Origin: Erginobacter sp964587835
GTDB taxonomy: Bacteria; Auribacterota; Erginobacteria; Erginobacterales; Erginobacteraceae
Reading direction: 5' to 3'
NCBI GenBank assembly: GCA_964587835.1
Contig: CAZPMN010000010.1
Coordinates: 13,880-77,879 of the forward strand
DNA: 64,000 bases
A model generated the notes under the pieces. It saw only the letters and a list, made by a program, of their open reading frames with translations, had not been told where the DNA came from and did no database searches. This document shows, piece after piece, positions 16,002 to 25,260 of the stretch (position 1 is the first letter of the stretch; each line of letters starts with the position of its first letter). The translations under genes were made by a program, and so were the position numbers.

Positions 16002-17534
16002 ATGTCTGCCGATATCCGCAACGATCGCTCTCCGGTTCCAGCGCGGGGCAGCACGAAACGACGGTCGCTGGCGGATGCCCTGGTCGTCCTCGCCGCCGCC
16101 GTCACCTCCCAGGCCTTCTTCTACCTGGCCGGCGGGCAGCTTTCCCTGCGCTGGATCAGCGCCTCCCATTTTCTCGACTTTTCCCTCTACCGGGACCAGC
16201 TGCTGGAGAGCGTGTGGTATATGCATATGCAGCCCCCGCTCTTCAACCTGCTGACCGGCCTCTGTGTAAAAATCTTCCCCCGGTCCTACGAGACGGTCTT
16301 CGCTCTTTTGTTTTTTCTGCTCAGCCTGGTTCTGGCCTGGACCATCTACCGGCTGATGCGATTCCTGAACGTTGGCCGGGGTCTGGCTCTGGCCCTGACG
16401 GTATGCTATCAATTCGGTCGTCCCGACCTCTTCTATCGGAATTTCTATTTCTATACCTATCCCCTGATGACATTACTGGTCCTGGCGGGGTACTTCCTGT
16501 CTCGGTACCTGAAGGACAACGGCCTCCCGGCCGGGACGGCCTTCTTCTGCTCGCTGGCGGCGCTGACCCTGACCCGGGCGCTCTACCACCCCGTCTGGAT
16601 AGGCGTAATCACCATCGGGCTGCTCATCCTCTCCCGCGGCCGCCGCCGGCAAATCCTTCTGATGGCCGCGATTCCCCTTATGTTGGTGGTGATCTGGATG
16701 GGGAAGAATTATTACCTCTTCGGTTCCTTCACCATGAATTCACAACTGGGCTACAGCCTGGCCAAGATCGCCACGCGGTTCCTGACGCCGGGGGAGAAGG
16801 AGCGTCTCCTCCGGGAAGGCCGGGTCTCTCCCCTGGTGGAAATTTATCCCCACAACCGCTACCCGGTATATTATGATTATATATCGGAGGTGGAAACGTA
16901 CTGGCATCCCGTGGAGGTGCTGACCCAGCGCCATAAGACGGTCTATCCTCCTTCCGATCCCCGGCCCCCGGAAAATTTCAATCATCTGGACCACCTCGTC
17001 CTCTCCCGGCAGTACGCCCGGGATGCCTTCAGGGTGATCCGTCACTGCCCGCGGGCCTACCTGCGGGGCGTCAGCCGCGCGGCACTGGTTTATTTTCTGC
17101 CCACCTGGATGGCCTTCGACATCTGGGCAATGAGGATGCCCGAACTCTATGATCGGTTCTGGGCGATGACAGGAGGAAGTTTTGCCGCCCTGGCTGAGCC
17201 GGACCCCGATCTGTACCGTGATATCGCCTACACTCTTCCGAGGGTGTGCTGGTTTGTGGTCTTGGCTTATGCGCTGGTCGCGGTTATTATAATTCACGAC
17301 CTGATCCGGAAAACCGGGATCGCCCGCTGGAGCCGGGACCGATTGATCACCCTGGGATTCCTGGTATTCACCGTCGGTTATGTGACGGTTATGGGGATTA
17401 TGCTCGATTACGGAGAAAACAACCGCTTCCGCGCCGAGATTGTCCCCCTGACCGTGATCATCGGGGCGGCCTGCCTGCAGCGTCTGTTCCGGGGCCGCCG
17501 TTTCGGATGGAGCGGCCGATCCGGGGGGGAATAA
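16002..17534 (+). CDS. Polytopic membrane protein, GT-C/GT39-like
   Basis: A 510-residue protein with about ten hydrophobic segments. After the first helix comes an external loop with a YRDQLLESVWYMHMQPPLFN-like stretch. The HMQPPLF part is reminiscent of the HPPL/HPPF motif of GT39-family proteins that use polyprenyl-phosphate donors. The C-terminal helix is followed by a short basic tail. It starts ten bases after the aminotransferase and ends two bases before the radical SAM gene at 17537, so the three are one transcription unit. Likely a lipid-dependent glycosyltransferase. Confidence 0.8.
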   Translation: MSADIRNDRSPVPARGSTKRRSLADALVVLAAAVTSQAFFYLAGGQLSLRWISASHFLDFSLYRDQLLESVWYMHMQPPLFNLLTGLCVKIFPRSYETVFALLFFLLSLVLAWTIYRLMRFLNVGRGLALALTVCYQFGRPDLFYRNFYFYTYPLMTLLVLAGYFLSRYLKDNGLPAGTAFFCSLAALTLTRALYHPVWIGVITIGLLILSRGRRRQILLMAAIPLMLVVIWMGKNYYLFGSFTMNSQLGYSLAKIATRFLTPGEKERLLREGRVSPLVEIYPHNRYPVYYDYISEVETYWHPVEVLTQRHKTVYPPSDPRPPENFNHLDHLVLSRQYARDAFRVIRHCPRAYLRGVSRAALVYFLPTWMAFDIWAMRMPELYDRFWAMTGGSFAALAEPDPDLYRDIAYTLPRVCWFVVLAYALVAVIIIHDLIRKTGIARWSRDRLITLGFLVFTVGYVTVMGIMLDYGENNRFRAEIVPLTVIIGAACLQRLFRGRRFGWSGRSGGE

Positions 17535-17536
17535 TT

Positions 17537-18571
17537 ATGAAGATCTTCGATACCATCGCCATCGGGAAGGAAGTGATCCTGATGAACCTGACCCCCTCCC
17601 GCCGGGTGCCCCTGAGTGTCCACGTGGGGGTGACCAACCGCTGCAACAGCCGCTGCCGTTACTGCCGGTTCGATCGCCTGGCCGGCCCGGATCTCTGGAC
17701 CACGGAATCGTTGCTCAAGGTTCTCGGCGAGATGCGGTCAACGGGGACGAGGAGGGTCCAGTTCACCGGCGGCGAGCCGATGCTGAGAAAGGACATCGGT
17801 GTCGTCCTGGAGCGGGCGAAATCCCTGGGAATGTTCACGGGGATCTCCACCAACGGGTTGCAGGTCCCGGAGCGGGTGAACGAACTCCTCCCCGCCGACA
17901 TCGTCCAGGTCTCCTACGACGGTCCGGCAGAGGTCCACGACCACCTGAGAGGGGAGGGGAGCCACCGGACGGCCCGGGCGGCCCTCGATGCGCTGCAGGG
18001 CGGGGGGATACCGGTCTGGACCAACACTGTCCTGACCACGGTCAACGCCCCCCGGATCGAGGAGATCGTCGGGCACGCCCGGTCCCGGAAGATCGTGGCC
18101 AACTTCGTCCTCCTCGACTATTTCCAGGAACCCGAGGCGCATTTCCACCCCGCCCTGAAGGAGATCGCCGACCTGGTCCTGCGGGGGGAGGAGAAGAAAG
18201 ACGCGCTGCGCCGCCTGATCGGGATGAAGCGATCCGGGGCGCCGGTGGGCGGATCGCTGCCCTACCTGCAGAACGCACTCGACTGGCCCTGGGAGGACCG
18301 GGTCACCAGTCCCGAGCCTTCCCCGTTCTACCGCTGCTGGGCCGGCCGGGCCACCGCTCACCTGGAGGCCGACGGCCGGCTTTACGCCTGCGGGATGGGG
18401 GTGGGCAGGGTGGAGGGGATAAACGTGATGGAGACCGGGTTTGCCGCCGCCTGGCGGCGCCTGGAGCCTCTCCCGGCCTGCCGCTCCTGCACGATGGCCT
18501 GCGGGGTGGAGGCCAACCTGCTCTTCTCCCTCAATCTCCGGGCGGCCTGGAACTGGTTTCGCCAGGCATAG
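17537..18571 (+). CDS. Radical SAM protein with C-terminal NLLFSLN/WNW tail
   Basis: A 344-residue radical SAM enzyme with cluster cysteines 36, 40 and 43 in RCNSRCRYC and GGEPMLRKD near residue 78. Its C-terminal region reads CWAGRAT, YACGMG, then CRSCTMAC, and ends with NLLFSLNLRAAWNWF. The gene at 49148, 31 kb away, ends in almost the same way (CQSCIVAC, NLMFSLN, WNW), and the two share extra motifs such as the LPYLQNALDW-like segment (SVSYLQALLDW there). They are close paralogues. I use the ATG at 17537, with GGGGGGA just upstream; the open frame extends further up but only over the end of the previous gene. Confidence 0.9.
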   Translation: MKIFDTIAIGKEVILMNLTPSRRVPLSVHVGVTNRCNSRCRYCRFDRLAGPDLWTTESLLKVLGEMRSTGTRRVQFTGGEPMLRKDIGVVLERAKSLGMFTGISTNGLQVPERVNELLPADIVQVSYDGPAEVHDHLRGEGSHRTARAALDALQGGGIPVWTNTVLTTVNAPRIEEIVGHARSRKIVANFVLLDYFQEPEAHFHPALKEIADLVLRGEEKKDALRRLIGMKRSGAPVGGSLPYLQNALDWPWEDRVTSPEPSPFYRCWAGRATAHLEADGRLYACGMGVGRVEGINVMETGFAAAWRRLEPLPACRSCTMACGVEANLLFSLNLRAAWNWFRQA

Positions 18572-18589
18572 TCTTTCGCCCCGTCCGGC

Positions 18590-20758
18590 TCACTCAAACA
18601 TTCCCAGTTCGTTCACCTGCCGGGGATAATCATCCAGTTCGGACGCCTCGGTGCCCGGCAGTTCCAGCTGGTAGTAACGGAATTCCTCGGTGTTCGGGAA
18701 ATGCCACAAGCGCCAGCTATCCTCTCCCGGGTATTCCAGGTGATCGGGGGTGGCGATCAGGGCCCAGTCTTCGGCGTCGTTGCTCCCCAGGAGGGTTGCG
18801 CCCCGAAAATAAGCTTCGCCCATCAGCACGTGATCCGGATCTTCCGGGTGCCGGGAACCGATGATGGTTACGGCCCGGGGGTTGTCTTCCCCGAAGTCAA
18901 CCCGGACCCGGACCGGTTTTTCGCTCCGCTCCAGAAAGCGGCTTCTGCCCCGGTCGGAATCCTCTTCCCCCAGCCGGTGGTGCCCGTTCCCCTCCGGTCC
19001 GTCCGCGATGACCGTAACCCTGACCTCTGCCGCGGCCAGGAGATTGGAACGGCCTCCGATCGATGGATGCTTCTCCGCCGGCCGGGGAAGGGAGGAGGGG
19101 GCGAGGAATGGTTTCAGGGGGCCGGACAGCAGGGCCGCCACGATATTCTCAGCCAAAAGGCGGTTCCCTCGGGCGTTACAGTGTCCGAAGGGCTGGCCGG
19201 GGAAGCGCTGGTGAAAATAATGCGAATAGGAGTCGTTTTCCACCGCCCGCCGGAAGATCTCCTCGTTATCCACCAGGGTGATCTCCCCGATATCCCGGAG
19301 CATCTCCTCGAGTTCCCCGACGTCCAGCAGCGGGTACTGGACGCAGACCAGTTCGATCTCAGCGTCCAGAACTGTCCGGGCCAGCCGGCGATAGTTGGCG
19401 GCGGTACCGGTATTCCGCCGGGACCAGCGGTCGGCTTCCCGGTAATGGTAAGCCGCCCGGTTCGGGTCTCCTTTCCTCTGCAGCATGTTGCCGAGCGCTG
19501 TATGGACCCAGAAGGCTTCCGGATGCTCTTTCAGGATCCCCCGATAGATCGCTTCCGCTTCTTCCTCCCGCCCGCGGGTGGCCAGCATCTTCGCTTCCAG
19601 AATGGCAAAGTTTAAAAGATCTGGATGGGCGAGACGGGCTTCCCTCAGGACGCGAACCAGCGCTTCCGGGGAGTTGTCCGACAGCAGTTGCTTTTCTATT
19701 TCCAGATAGACCAGGCGGTTGAAGGGCTCGAGGACCAGACCCCGGGCCAGGTGCTCCGCCGCCGCCGCCTCATCGCCCCGGCGCCGGGCCAGCCGACTCA
19801 GTTCCAGGTAGGGAGCGGCGTCCTGAGGTTTCTCGTCCAGCGCCAGCCGGTAATAAGCGTCGGCCTTTCTCCAGTCATCCGCCAGCCGCCAGCAGTTCCC
19901 GATCTCGATCAGCGCCTGGTGGGCCGTCTCCGGATAACTCCGGGCCCGCTCCAGGGCGTCCAGGGACCCCTGGAGGTCGCCCGCTTCCCGCCGGGAGACG
20001 CCCAGGCGAAGCCAGGCCCGCGGCAGTTCAGGGTCGATCTCCAGCGCTCGCTGGAACATCCGGACGGCCCGGGACCAGTTCTCTTCACCATCCCCGGCAT
20101 CGTCGGCGAGACGGTCCCCCCGGCGCAGGAAGATATTGGCCCGTTCGGCCCGAAAGGAATTGACCGTTCGGACCGGATCGATCTCCGGCCGGGAGGAAGG
20201 TCGTCCGTCGATTGGATTGCTGCCGGCTAAAAATCCGGCGAGGAACTTGATGGCGTCCCGCCCCAGTTCGACAATTCTCAAGTTTTCTTCCAGCCGCCGC
20301 CACCTCCGATCACCGGAAGAGATGCGCGGATCGAGGGGCTGGAGCAGGTCCATCACCCCCATCATCACGATGACCATATCCGGCCGGTAAGTGGCGAGAT
20401 CCTCCCCGAGCCGGGCCACGATCATCCCGGTGTTACCGGAGGGCAGTCCCCGGTTGACCACCGCCACCGGCACCCGGAGCCCGGAGTGATTGAGGATTTC
20501 TTCCAGCTGCCGGGTATAGGAGGAGATACCACCGCCGGCGGTCATCGATTCTCCCAGGCAGAGGATCACGTAACTCTCCCGGCGGGAGAGGGAGATCCGG
20601 TTGGCCTTTTCTTCTTCCAGGAAGAAGAGAAACGCGCCCAGGCGGAGGAATGCTTCCAGGAGAAGCAAAGACGTCGCCAGGAAAAACAGGCAGAGAAACA
20701 GGCTCCGGAAAACCCGCGGTTTGCCCGGGTTTGATTTTTCTTTCCGCCTCCCGATCAT
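18590..20758 (-). CDS. SGNH hydrolase split by a TPR insertion, with extra C-terminal domain
   Basis: A 722-residue protein with one N-terminal membrane helix (residues 19-45) and a probably periplasmic remainder. Block I of the SGNH hydrolases is LCLGESMTAGG near residue 70 with the catalytic Ser; VIVMMGVMD near residue 130 matches the GND block. About 250 residues of tetratricopeptide repeats follow, and only then come the remaining SGNH parts: VCVQYPLLD and the FGHCNARGN motif with the catalytic His near residue 525. The last 180 residues look like a separate beta-rich domain. The gene at 45525 has the same split plan. It is divergent from the MBOAT gene, a pairing typical of glycan O-acetylation. 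The start codons are only 18 bp apart. Confidence 0.85.
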   Translation of the reverse strand: MIGRRKEKSNPGKPRVFRSLFLCLFFLATSLLLLEAFLRLGAFLFFLEEEKANRISLSRRESYVILCLGESMTAGGGISSYTRQLEEILNHSGLRVPVAVVNRGLPSGNTGMIVARLGEDLATYRPDMVIVMMGVMDLLQPLDPRISSGDRRWRRLEENLRIVELGRDAIKFLAGFLAGSNPIDGRPSSRPEIDPVRTVNSFRAERANIFLRRGDRLADDAGDGEENWSRAVRMFQRALEIDPELPRAWLRLGVSRREAGDLQGSLDALERARSYPETAHQALIEIGNCWRLADDWRKADAYYRLALDEKPQDAAPYLELSRLARRRGDEAAAAEHLARGLVLEPFNRLVYLEIEKQLLSDNSPEALVRVLREARLAHPDLLNFAILEAKMLATRGREEEAEAIYRGILKEHPEAFWVHTALGNMLQRKGDPNRAAYHYREADRWSRRNTGTAANYRRLARTVLDAEIELVCVQYPLLDVGELEEMLRDIGEITLVDNEEIFRRAVENDSYSHYFHQRFPGQPFGHCNARGNRLLAENIVAALLSGPLKPFLAPSSLPRPAEKHPSIGGRSNLLAAAEVRVTVIADGPEGNGHHRLGEEDSDRGRSRFLERSEKPVRVRVDFGEDNPRAVTIIGSRHPEDPDHVLMGEAYFRGATLLGSNDAEDWALIATPDHLEYPGEDSWRLWHFPNTEEFRYYQLELPGTEASELDDYPRQVNELGMFE

Positions 20759-20776
20759 AATGAATATACTTCGGAT

Positions 20777-22207
20777 ATGCTCTTCAATTCACCGCAATTT
20801 GCCGTCTTCTTCATCGTGGTCTTCGGTCTCTACCTGATCCTCCCCCACCGCTGGCAGAACCGGCTGCTCCTGGCCGCCAGTTACTTTTTTTACGGGTCCT
20901 GGGACTGGCGGTTCCTCTCTCTGATCTGGATCTCCACCCTCCTGGATTATTTCTGCGGTCTTCGTATTCACCATTCCCGGCGACCGGGGAAGAGGAAATT
21001 TTTCCTCTATTTAAGCGTGGGGGGCAACCTGGCGGTTCTCGGGTTCTTCAAGTACTTTAATTTTTTCTCGGCGAGCCTGGTTCGACTGCTGGAAGAACTG
21101 GGGTTCGCGGTTCACCCGATTTCCCTGAGCATTGTACTTCCGGTGGGGATCTCCTTCTATACTTTTCAAACGATGAGTTATACCATCGACATCTATCGCA
21201 ACCAGTTGCGCCCGACACGCAATCTCCCCGACTTCGCCCTCTTCGTCGCCTTCTTCCCCCAGCTGGTCGCCGGCCCGATCGAGCGGGCGAAACACCTCCT
21301 GCCCCAGATGCTCCGGCCCAGGAAGGTCACCTGGGAAGGGGTGAAGGGCGGCGGGTACCTGATTCTCTGGGGGCTCTTTCAGAAGGTTTTCGTGGCCGAT
21401 AACCTGGCCCGCCTGGTCGACCCGGTCTTTGCCGGCTCTCCTCCCTACCACGGGGCGGAGGTGCTGTTCGCCCTATATGCCTTTGCCTTCCAGATCTTCT
21501 GCGACTTCGCCGGCTACTCGAATATCGCCCGGGGTCTGGCCAGATGTTTGGGGTTCGAGATTATGGTCAACTTCCGGCTGCCTTACTTCAGCACCAACCC
21601 CCGGCAGTTCTGGCAGAGGTGGCACATCAGCCTCTCCACCTGGCTGCGGGATTATCTCTATATCCCCCTGGGCGGCAACCGCCGGGGAGATCTGATCACC
21701 TGCCGAAACCTGGCGATTACGATGCTCCTGGGCGGTCTCTGGCACGGCGCCGCCTGGAACTTTGTCCTCTGGGGAGTTTTCTGGGCGCTGATCCTGATAG
21801 GTTACCGTCAGGGCGGGCCGCTCTGGCGGTCGGTCGGGGAACCCCGATCTTCCCTGGGGTCCAGAGCCTGGAGATTCCTGCGGATACTCCTCTTCTTCCA
21901 CCTGGTCTGTTACGGCTGGCTGCTCTTCCGGGCGGAGACCTTCTCCCAGATCGGCACGATGACTGGGGCCCTCCTGTCCGGGCTGCGGTTGGGCCGATAC
22001 ATCGGCTGGCAGTTCGACCTCACCCGGATTTCGATTTACCTGGCGGTCCTGCTCTTCGTGGAATACTGGCAGTATCGCTCCGCCGATCTCGAAGTTCCCC
22101 GGAGATGGCCGGCTCCGGCCCGGCTGCTGCTTTACCTGGTGTTAATCTGCTCGATAGCGATTCTCGGTGTGGACAAGCCGGAGTATTTCATTTATTTTCA
22201 GTTCTGA
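20777..22207 (+). CDS. MBOAT-family O-acyltransferase, AlgI-like
   Basis: A 476-residue polytopic protein that matches the AlgI branch of membrane-bound O-acyltransferases. It has the N-terminal LFNSPQFAVFF start, the PVGISFYTFQTMSYTIDIY segment near residue 120, LVAGPIERA near residue 163, and GLWHGAAWNF near residue 320 with the catalytic His. Such proteins move acetyl groups across the membrane onto extracytoplasmic polysaccharide with help from SGNH-type partners. The divergent gene at 18590 and the SGNH genes at 41099 and 45525 are candidate partners. An acyl group other than acetyl cannot be excluded. Confidence 0.92.
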   Translation: MLFNSPQFAVFFIVVFGLYLILPHRWQNRLLLAASYFFYGSWDWRFLSLIWISTLLDYFCGLRIHHSRRPGKRKFFLYLSVGGNLAVLGFFKYFNFFSASLVRLLEELGFAVHPISLSIVLPVGISFYTFQTMSYTIDIYRNQLRPTRNLPDFALFVAFFPQLVAGPIERAKHLLPQMLRPRKVTWEGVKGGGYLILWGLFQKVFVADNLARLVDPVFAGSPPYHGAEVLFALYAFAFQIFCDFAGYSNIARGLARCLGFEIMVNFRLPYFSTNPRQFWQRWHISLSTWLRDYLYIPLGGNRRGDLITCRNLAITMLLGGLWHGAAWNFVLWGVFWALILIGYRQGGPLWRSVGEPRSSLGSRAWRFLRILLFFHLVCYGWLLFRAETFSQIGTMTGALLSGLRLGRYIGWQFDLTRISIYLAVLLFVEYWQYRSADLEVPRRWPAPARLLLYLVLICSIAILGVDKPEYFIYFQF

Positions 22208-22270
22208 GATTTATCAAGCTGGGTCGTCCCCGTCTGCGGGATTATCCATAACCAGCATAAGGAAGATGAC

Positions 22271-23272
22271 GTGAAGAGACGATTCGAACAGGTGATGGTG
22301 ATCGGCGGCGGCGGCTACGTGGGGGCGGTCCTGGTTCCCAAGCTGCTGGCAGCGGGCTACCGGCTAAAGGTTTACGACCTCTTTATCTACGGTGAAGATG
22401 TCTTTGACGCGGTCAAGGATCACCCGGCATTGACACTGGTCAAGGGCGACGTACGGGACCTGGAACTGCTGGATAAGGAACTCGACGGGGTGGAGGCGGT
22501 CATCCACCTGGCCTGCATCTCCAACGATCCCAGTTTCGAGCTCGACCCCGAGCTGGGAAAGTCGATCAACTACGACTGCTTCGAGCCGCTGGTCCGGGTG
22601 GCGAAAGAGAAAGGGGTGAAGAGATTCGTCTACGCTTCCTCCTCCAGTGTCTACGGAATCAAGGAGTGCGAGGACGTGACCGAGGAGATGGAGCTGGAGC
22701 CGCTGACCGACTACTCGAAGTTCAAGGCGATGTGCGAGGAGGTTCTCCTCCGGTACGCCGATGACGACTTCGTCGGTCTGATCCTCCGCCCGGCCACCGT
22801 CTGCGGCTACTCCCCCCGCCAGCGGCTCGACCTGATCGTCAACATCCTGACCAACCACGCCGTCAACCGCAACCGGATCATCGTCAACGGAGGAGGGCAG
22901 AAGCGGCCCAACATCCACATCGAGGACGTGACCGATCTCTACCTGAAGTCGCTGGAGTGGCCGGACGGGAAGATCAACCGGAAGATCTTCAACGCCGGCT
23001 ACGATAACTTCCCCGTCTCCGAACTGGCCCGGCAGGTGAGGGAGATCGTCGGCCACGAGGTTGAGATCGTAACGGAGCCGACCGACGACCCCCGCTCCTA
23101 TCACATCTCCTCCAAGAAGATCAAAGAAGAGCTGGAATTCGTCCCCCGGCACACGATCGCGGATGCGGTCCGGGACCTCAAGACCGCGATCGAGGACGGG
23201 CGTCTGAGGGACCCGATGAACAACCCGATGTATTTCAACATCAAGAGAATGAAACAGATCTCCCTGAGATAA
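22271..23272 (+). CDS. NAD-dependent epimerase/dehydratase (extended SDR)
   Basis: A 333-residue extended short-chain dehydrogenase. The Rossmann motif GGGGYVGAVLV is at residues 13-23, the VYASSSSVYG strand near residue 117, and the catalytic YSKFK (Tyr and Lys) near residue 145. It most resembles nucleotide-sugar epimerases or dehydratases; the exact sugar is unknown. The start is GTG with AAGGAAG upstream. It is followed after a short repeat by a DegT aminotransferase, so the two may act in series on a keto sugar. Confidence 0.9.
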   Translation: MKRRFEQVMVIGGGGYVGAVLVPKLLAAGYRLKVYDLFIYGEDVFDAVKDHPALTLVKGDVRDLELLDKELDGVEAVIHLACISNDPSFELDPELGKSINYDCFEPLVRVAKEKGVKRFVYASSSSVYGIKECEDVTEEMELEPLTDYSKFKAMCEEVLLRYADDDFVGLILRPATVCGYSPRQRLDLIVNILTNHAVNRNRIIVNGGGQKRPNIHIEDVTDLYLKSLEWPDGKINRKIFNAGYDNFPVSELARQVREIVGHEVEIVTEPTDDPRSYHISSKKIKEELEFVPRHTIADAVRDLKTAIEDGRLRDPMNNPMYFNIKRMKQISLR

Positions 23273-23276
23273 TTCA

Positions 23277-23301
23277 GACAGGATTAACAGGATCAACAGG
23301 A
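23277..23301. repeat. ACAGGAT-type repeat, single copy
   Basis: Three ACAGGAT-like units lie between the epimerase stop and the next start. The last unit ends ACAGGAG seven bases before the ATG and so provides the ribosome binding site of the aminotransferase at 23309. Confidence 0.75.
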
Positions 23302-23308
23302 GTTTGCT

Positions 23309-24424
23309 ATGAAAGTGCCATACTCTTACTTAGATCAACAGTTCGCCGAGCCGGGGCCGATCCTGGAGAAGATCCGCTCGACCCTGCTGAAACACCACCA
23401 GTACACCTTCGGGCCGGAGCTGGAGGAGTTCGAGGAGAAGATGGCCCGTTACACCGGGGCCCGCTACTGCCTGGGGACCAGCTCGGGGACGATCGCCCTG
23501 ACGATGCTGCTCAAGGCCGCCGGGGTCGGGCCCGGCGACGAGGTGATCACGGTCTCCCAGACCTTCATCGCCACCATCGGCTCGATCGTGGCCGCCGGGG
23601 CCCGGCCTTATTACGTCGATGTCCTCGACGACTTCACCCTCGACCCGGCATTGATCGAGGAGGCGATTACGGAGAAGACCCGGGCGATTATGCCGGTCTG
23701 GTACTCGGGATCGCCCCCGAGGATGGAGGAGATCGTCAGGATTGCAGCACGGCATTCCCTGCCGGTGATCGAGGACTCCTGCTGCGCGATCAGCGCCAAG
23801 ATCGACGGGAAGCACGCCGGGACCTTCGGGGCGGCGGGGGCCTTCAGCGTCCATCCCCTGAAGAACCTAAACGTCTGGGGGGACGGCGGTTTCATTGTCA
23901 CCAATTCCGAGGATATCTACGAGAAAGTTCTCCTTCTCCGCAACCACGGCCTGAAGGGGAGAGACGAGGTCGAGGTTTACGGCTTCAACGGCCGCCTCGA
24001 CACCATCCAGGCCATCGTGGGGAACCATCTCTACCCGCAGATCGACGAGATCACCGATCGGCGGATCGCCCACGCCGCGGTCTACGACCGGGCCTTCTCC
24101 TCGGAGCCTCTCTCCGAGTTCATCACCATTCCCCCCCGGCTGAAAGGCGGCCGCCACGTCTACCATATGCATATGGTTTTGGCCAAGGACCGGGACCGGC
24201 TGCTGGAACACCTGATCGACGCCGGGATCGAGGCCAAGGTCCACTACCCGCTCCCCAACCACCTCCAGAAGGCCTCCCTCGACCAGGATCCGCCTTTCGG
24301 CCGGACCGATCTCTCCCGGACCGAGAGCCAGTGCCGTTCCCTGATCAGCCTCCCCGTCCACCAGCACCTCTCGGACGAACAGATCGAATACGTGATCGAT
24401 TGCGTGAGCAGCTTTTATCGGTAA
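23309..24424 (+). CDS. DegT/DnrJ/EryC1/StrS-family aminotransferase
   Basis: A 371-residue PLP enzyme of usual family length. It opens with a VPYSYLDQQF-type N-terminus, has GTSSGTIALTMLLKAAGVG near residue 54, VIEDSCCAISAKIDGKHAGT near residue 152, and the PLP lysine in SVHPLKNLNVWGDGG near residue 187. The nearest relative in the window is 25637, which shares HPLKNLN and the C-terminal LPVHQ/LS motif. Known family members aminate nucleotide-linked keto sugars. A repeat-derived ribosome binding site precedes the ATG. Confidence 0.93.
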   Translation: MKVPYSYLDQQFAEPGPILEKIRSTLLKHHQYTFGPELEEFEEKMARYTGARYCLGTSSGTIALTMLLKAAGVGPGDEVITVSQTFIATIGSIVAAGARPYYVDVLDDFTLDPALIEEAITEKTRAIMPVWYSGSPPRMEEIVRIAARHSLPVIEDSCCAISAKIDGKHAGTFGAAGAFSVHPLKNLNVWGDGGFIVTNSEDIYEKVLLLRNHGLKGRDEVEVYGFNGRLDTIQAIVGNHLYPQIDEITDRRIAHAAVYDRAFSSEPLSEFITIPPRLKGGRHVYHMHMVLAKDRDRLLEHLIDAGIEAKVHYPLPNHLQKASLDQDPPFGRTDLSRTESQCRSLISLPVHQHLSDEQIEYVIDCVSSFYR

Positions 24425-24626
24425 CAAGGATGCTGATCGGCGGATTTATAGTTTGACTTCCGATCTGCCAAAAGGCATACCGATCTTTTGACGGACAGAA
24501 GCTTGCAGATAGCCATATTCTGTTTGATGGGCGAATTTTCCGGTGGTCCCGGAAAAGGGCCAGCTTGATCTTTAGAGATGAGCCGGGGTTATGTACAATC
24601 CCGTTTTCTGAAGTAATGTGAATACG
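24425..24626. other. Intergenic, no gene seen
   Basis: This AT-richer stretch lies between the aminotransferase and the HEPN remnant. I see no convincing open frame. A weak promoter-like pair (TTGATC at 24565 and TTATGT at 24589, 18 bp apart) could serve the remnant, with low confidence. Confidence 0.4.
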
Positions 24627-25260
24627 ATGACCGACAAGCATATTGTTTACTGGAAAACGAGCGCCGCCGAAGATTGGGAAGTGTCCGCGTCCCATCGTAG
24701 ATGAGACTGACGTCCCAGGTAAATGAGAATGGCTGGCGATTTGGTGTAAATATTATCTGAAGAGATAACCAAGGTTTTTCCAGAAAGATATTTTTCGAAA
24801 CTGTGATGTAGCACCCCGTTGGGGTGCCGGAGGAGGGTGGGGCTCGATACCGGATATCCCGGGGTTGCACCCCGGGTTATGATGTGTGACGCCTTTGGCG
24901 TCATTGTCCTTCACCCCAACGGGGTGAAACATCATAGCCCGGCGAGAATCGCCGGGACATCTGGATGTCCCCTTGAACCCGCACCCCAAAGGGGTGCTAC
25001 ATCAGATGCTTTATTGAGCTTTACCTTGAGTTGAATAGATTGACAAATGCTTTGAGCGAATGCGGAGTGAGTCTCATTTGAAATGGGATGCCAGTCTCAT
25101 TGAAGCCGGGACGCGACAGGAAGTCGGGAGTGCTCTAATCAAGGAGAACAAAATTAGGCATGGCTTGTTCCTTCTTCATCTTGCGTTGGAAAAGGTTGAG
25201 GCGAACAAGAAATCGGCAAGAGCGGGAGAAATTTATAAATGGCTTCTGAATCAGTTATAA
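24627..25260 (+). pseudogene. HEPN-domain gene interrupted by a 437-bp element
   Basis: The N-terminal part (24627-24681) encodes MTDKHIVYWKTSAAEDWEV, a typical HEPN start. The rest resumes at 25124 with GSALIKENKIRHGLFLLHLA and ends in EIYKWLLNQL. Removing the insert 24682-25118 and one copy of GGAAG restores a continuous frame of 63 residues. Even restored it is too short: a HEPN domain is about 120-130 residues, and the middle part, where the usual RNase motif (Arg-x4-6-His) would lie, is missing after LALEK. So the gene has an internal deletion as well as the insertion. It overlaps the nucleotidyltransferase gene at 25239, the usual HEPN-MNT toxin-antitoxin order. The toxin side is almost certainly dead. 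Confidence 0.8.
24682..25118. mobile_element. MITE-like element with inverted ends and 5-bp target duplication
   Basis: The ends are imperfect inverted repeats of about 40 bp: the left starts TGTCCGCGTCCC and the right ends GGGACGCGACA. Both continue inward with ATGAGACTG and ATGAGA blocks on the respective strands. GGAAG directly flanks both sides (24677-24681 and 25119-25123). No transposase gene is present. The inside holds nested hairpins: GTAGCACCCCGTTGGGGTGC near 24807, a CCCGGG pair near 24860, GACGCC-GGCGTC near 24888, CACCCCAACGGGGTG near 24912, and GCACCCCAAAGGGGTGC near 24983. The reading is of a non-autonomous insertion mobilised by an enzyme elsewhere. Confidence 0.8.

Noticed and set aside
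25060..25260. A complete 66-residue HEPN-like protein
   Set aside because: Its first 21 residues are translated from the right end of the inserted element; the true start is at 24627.
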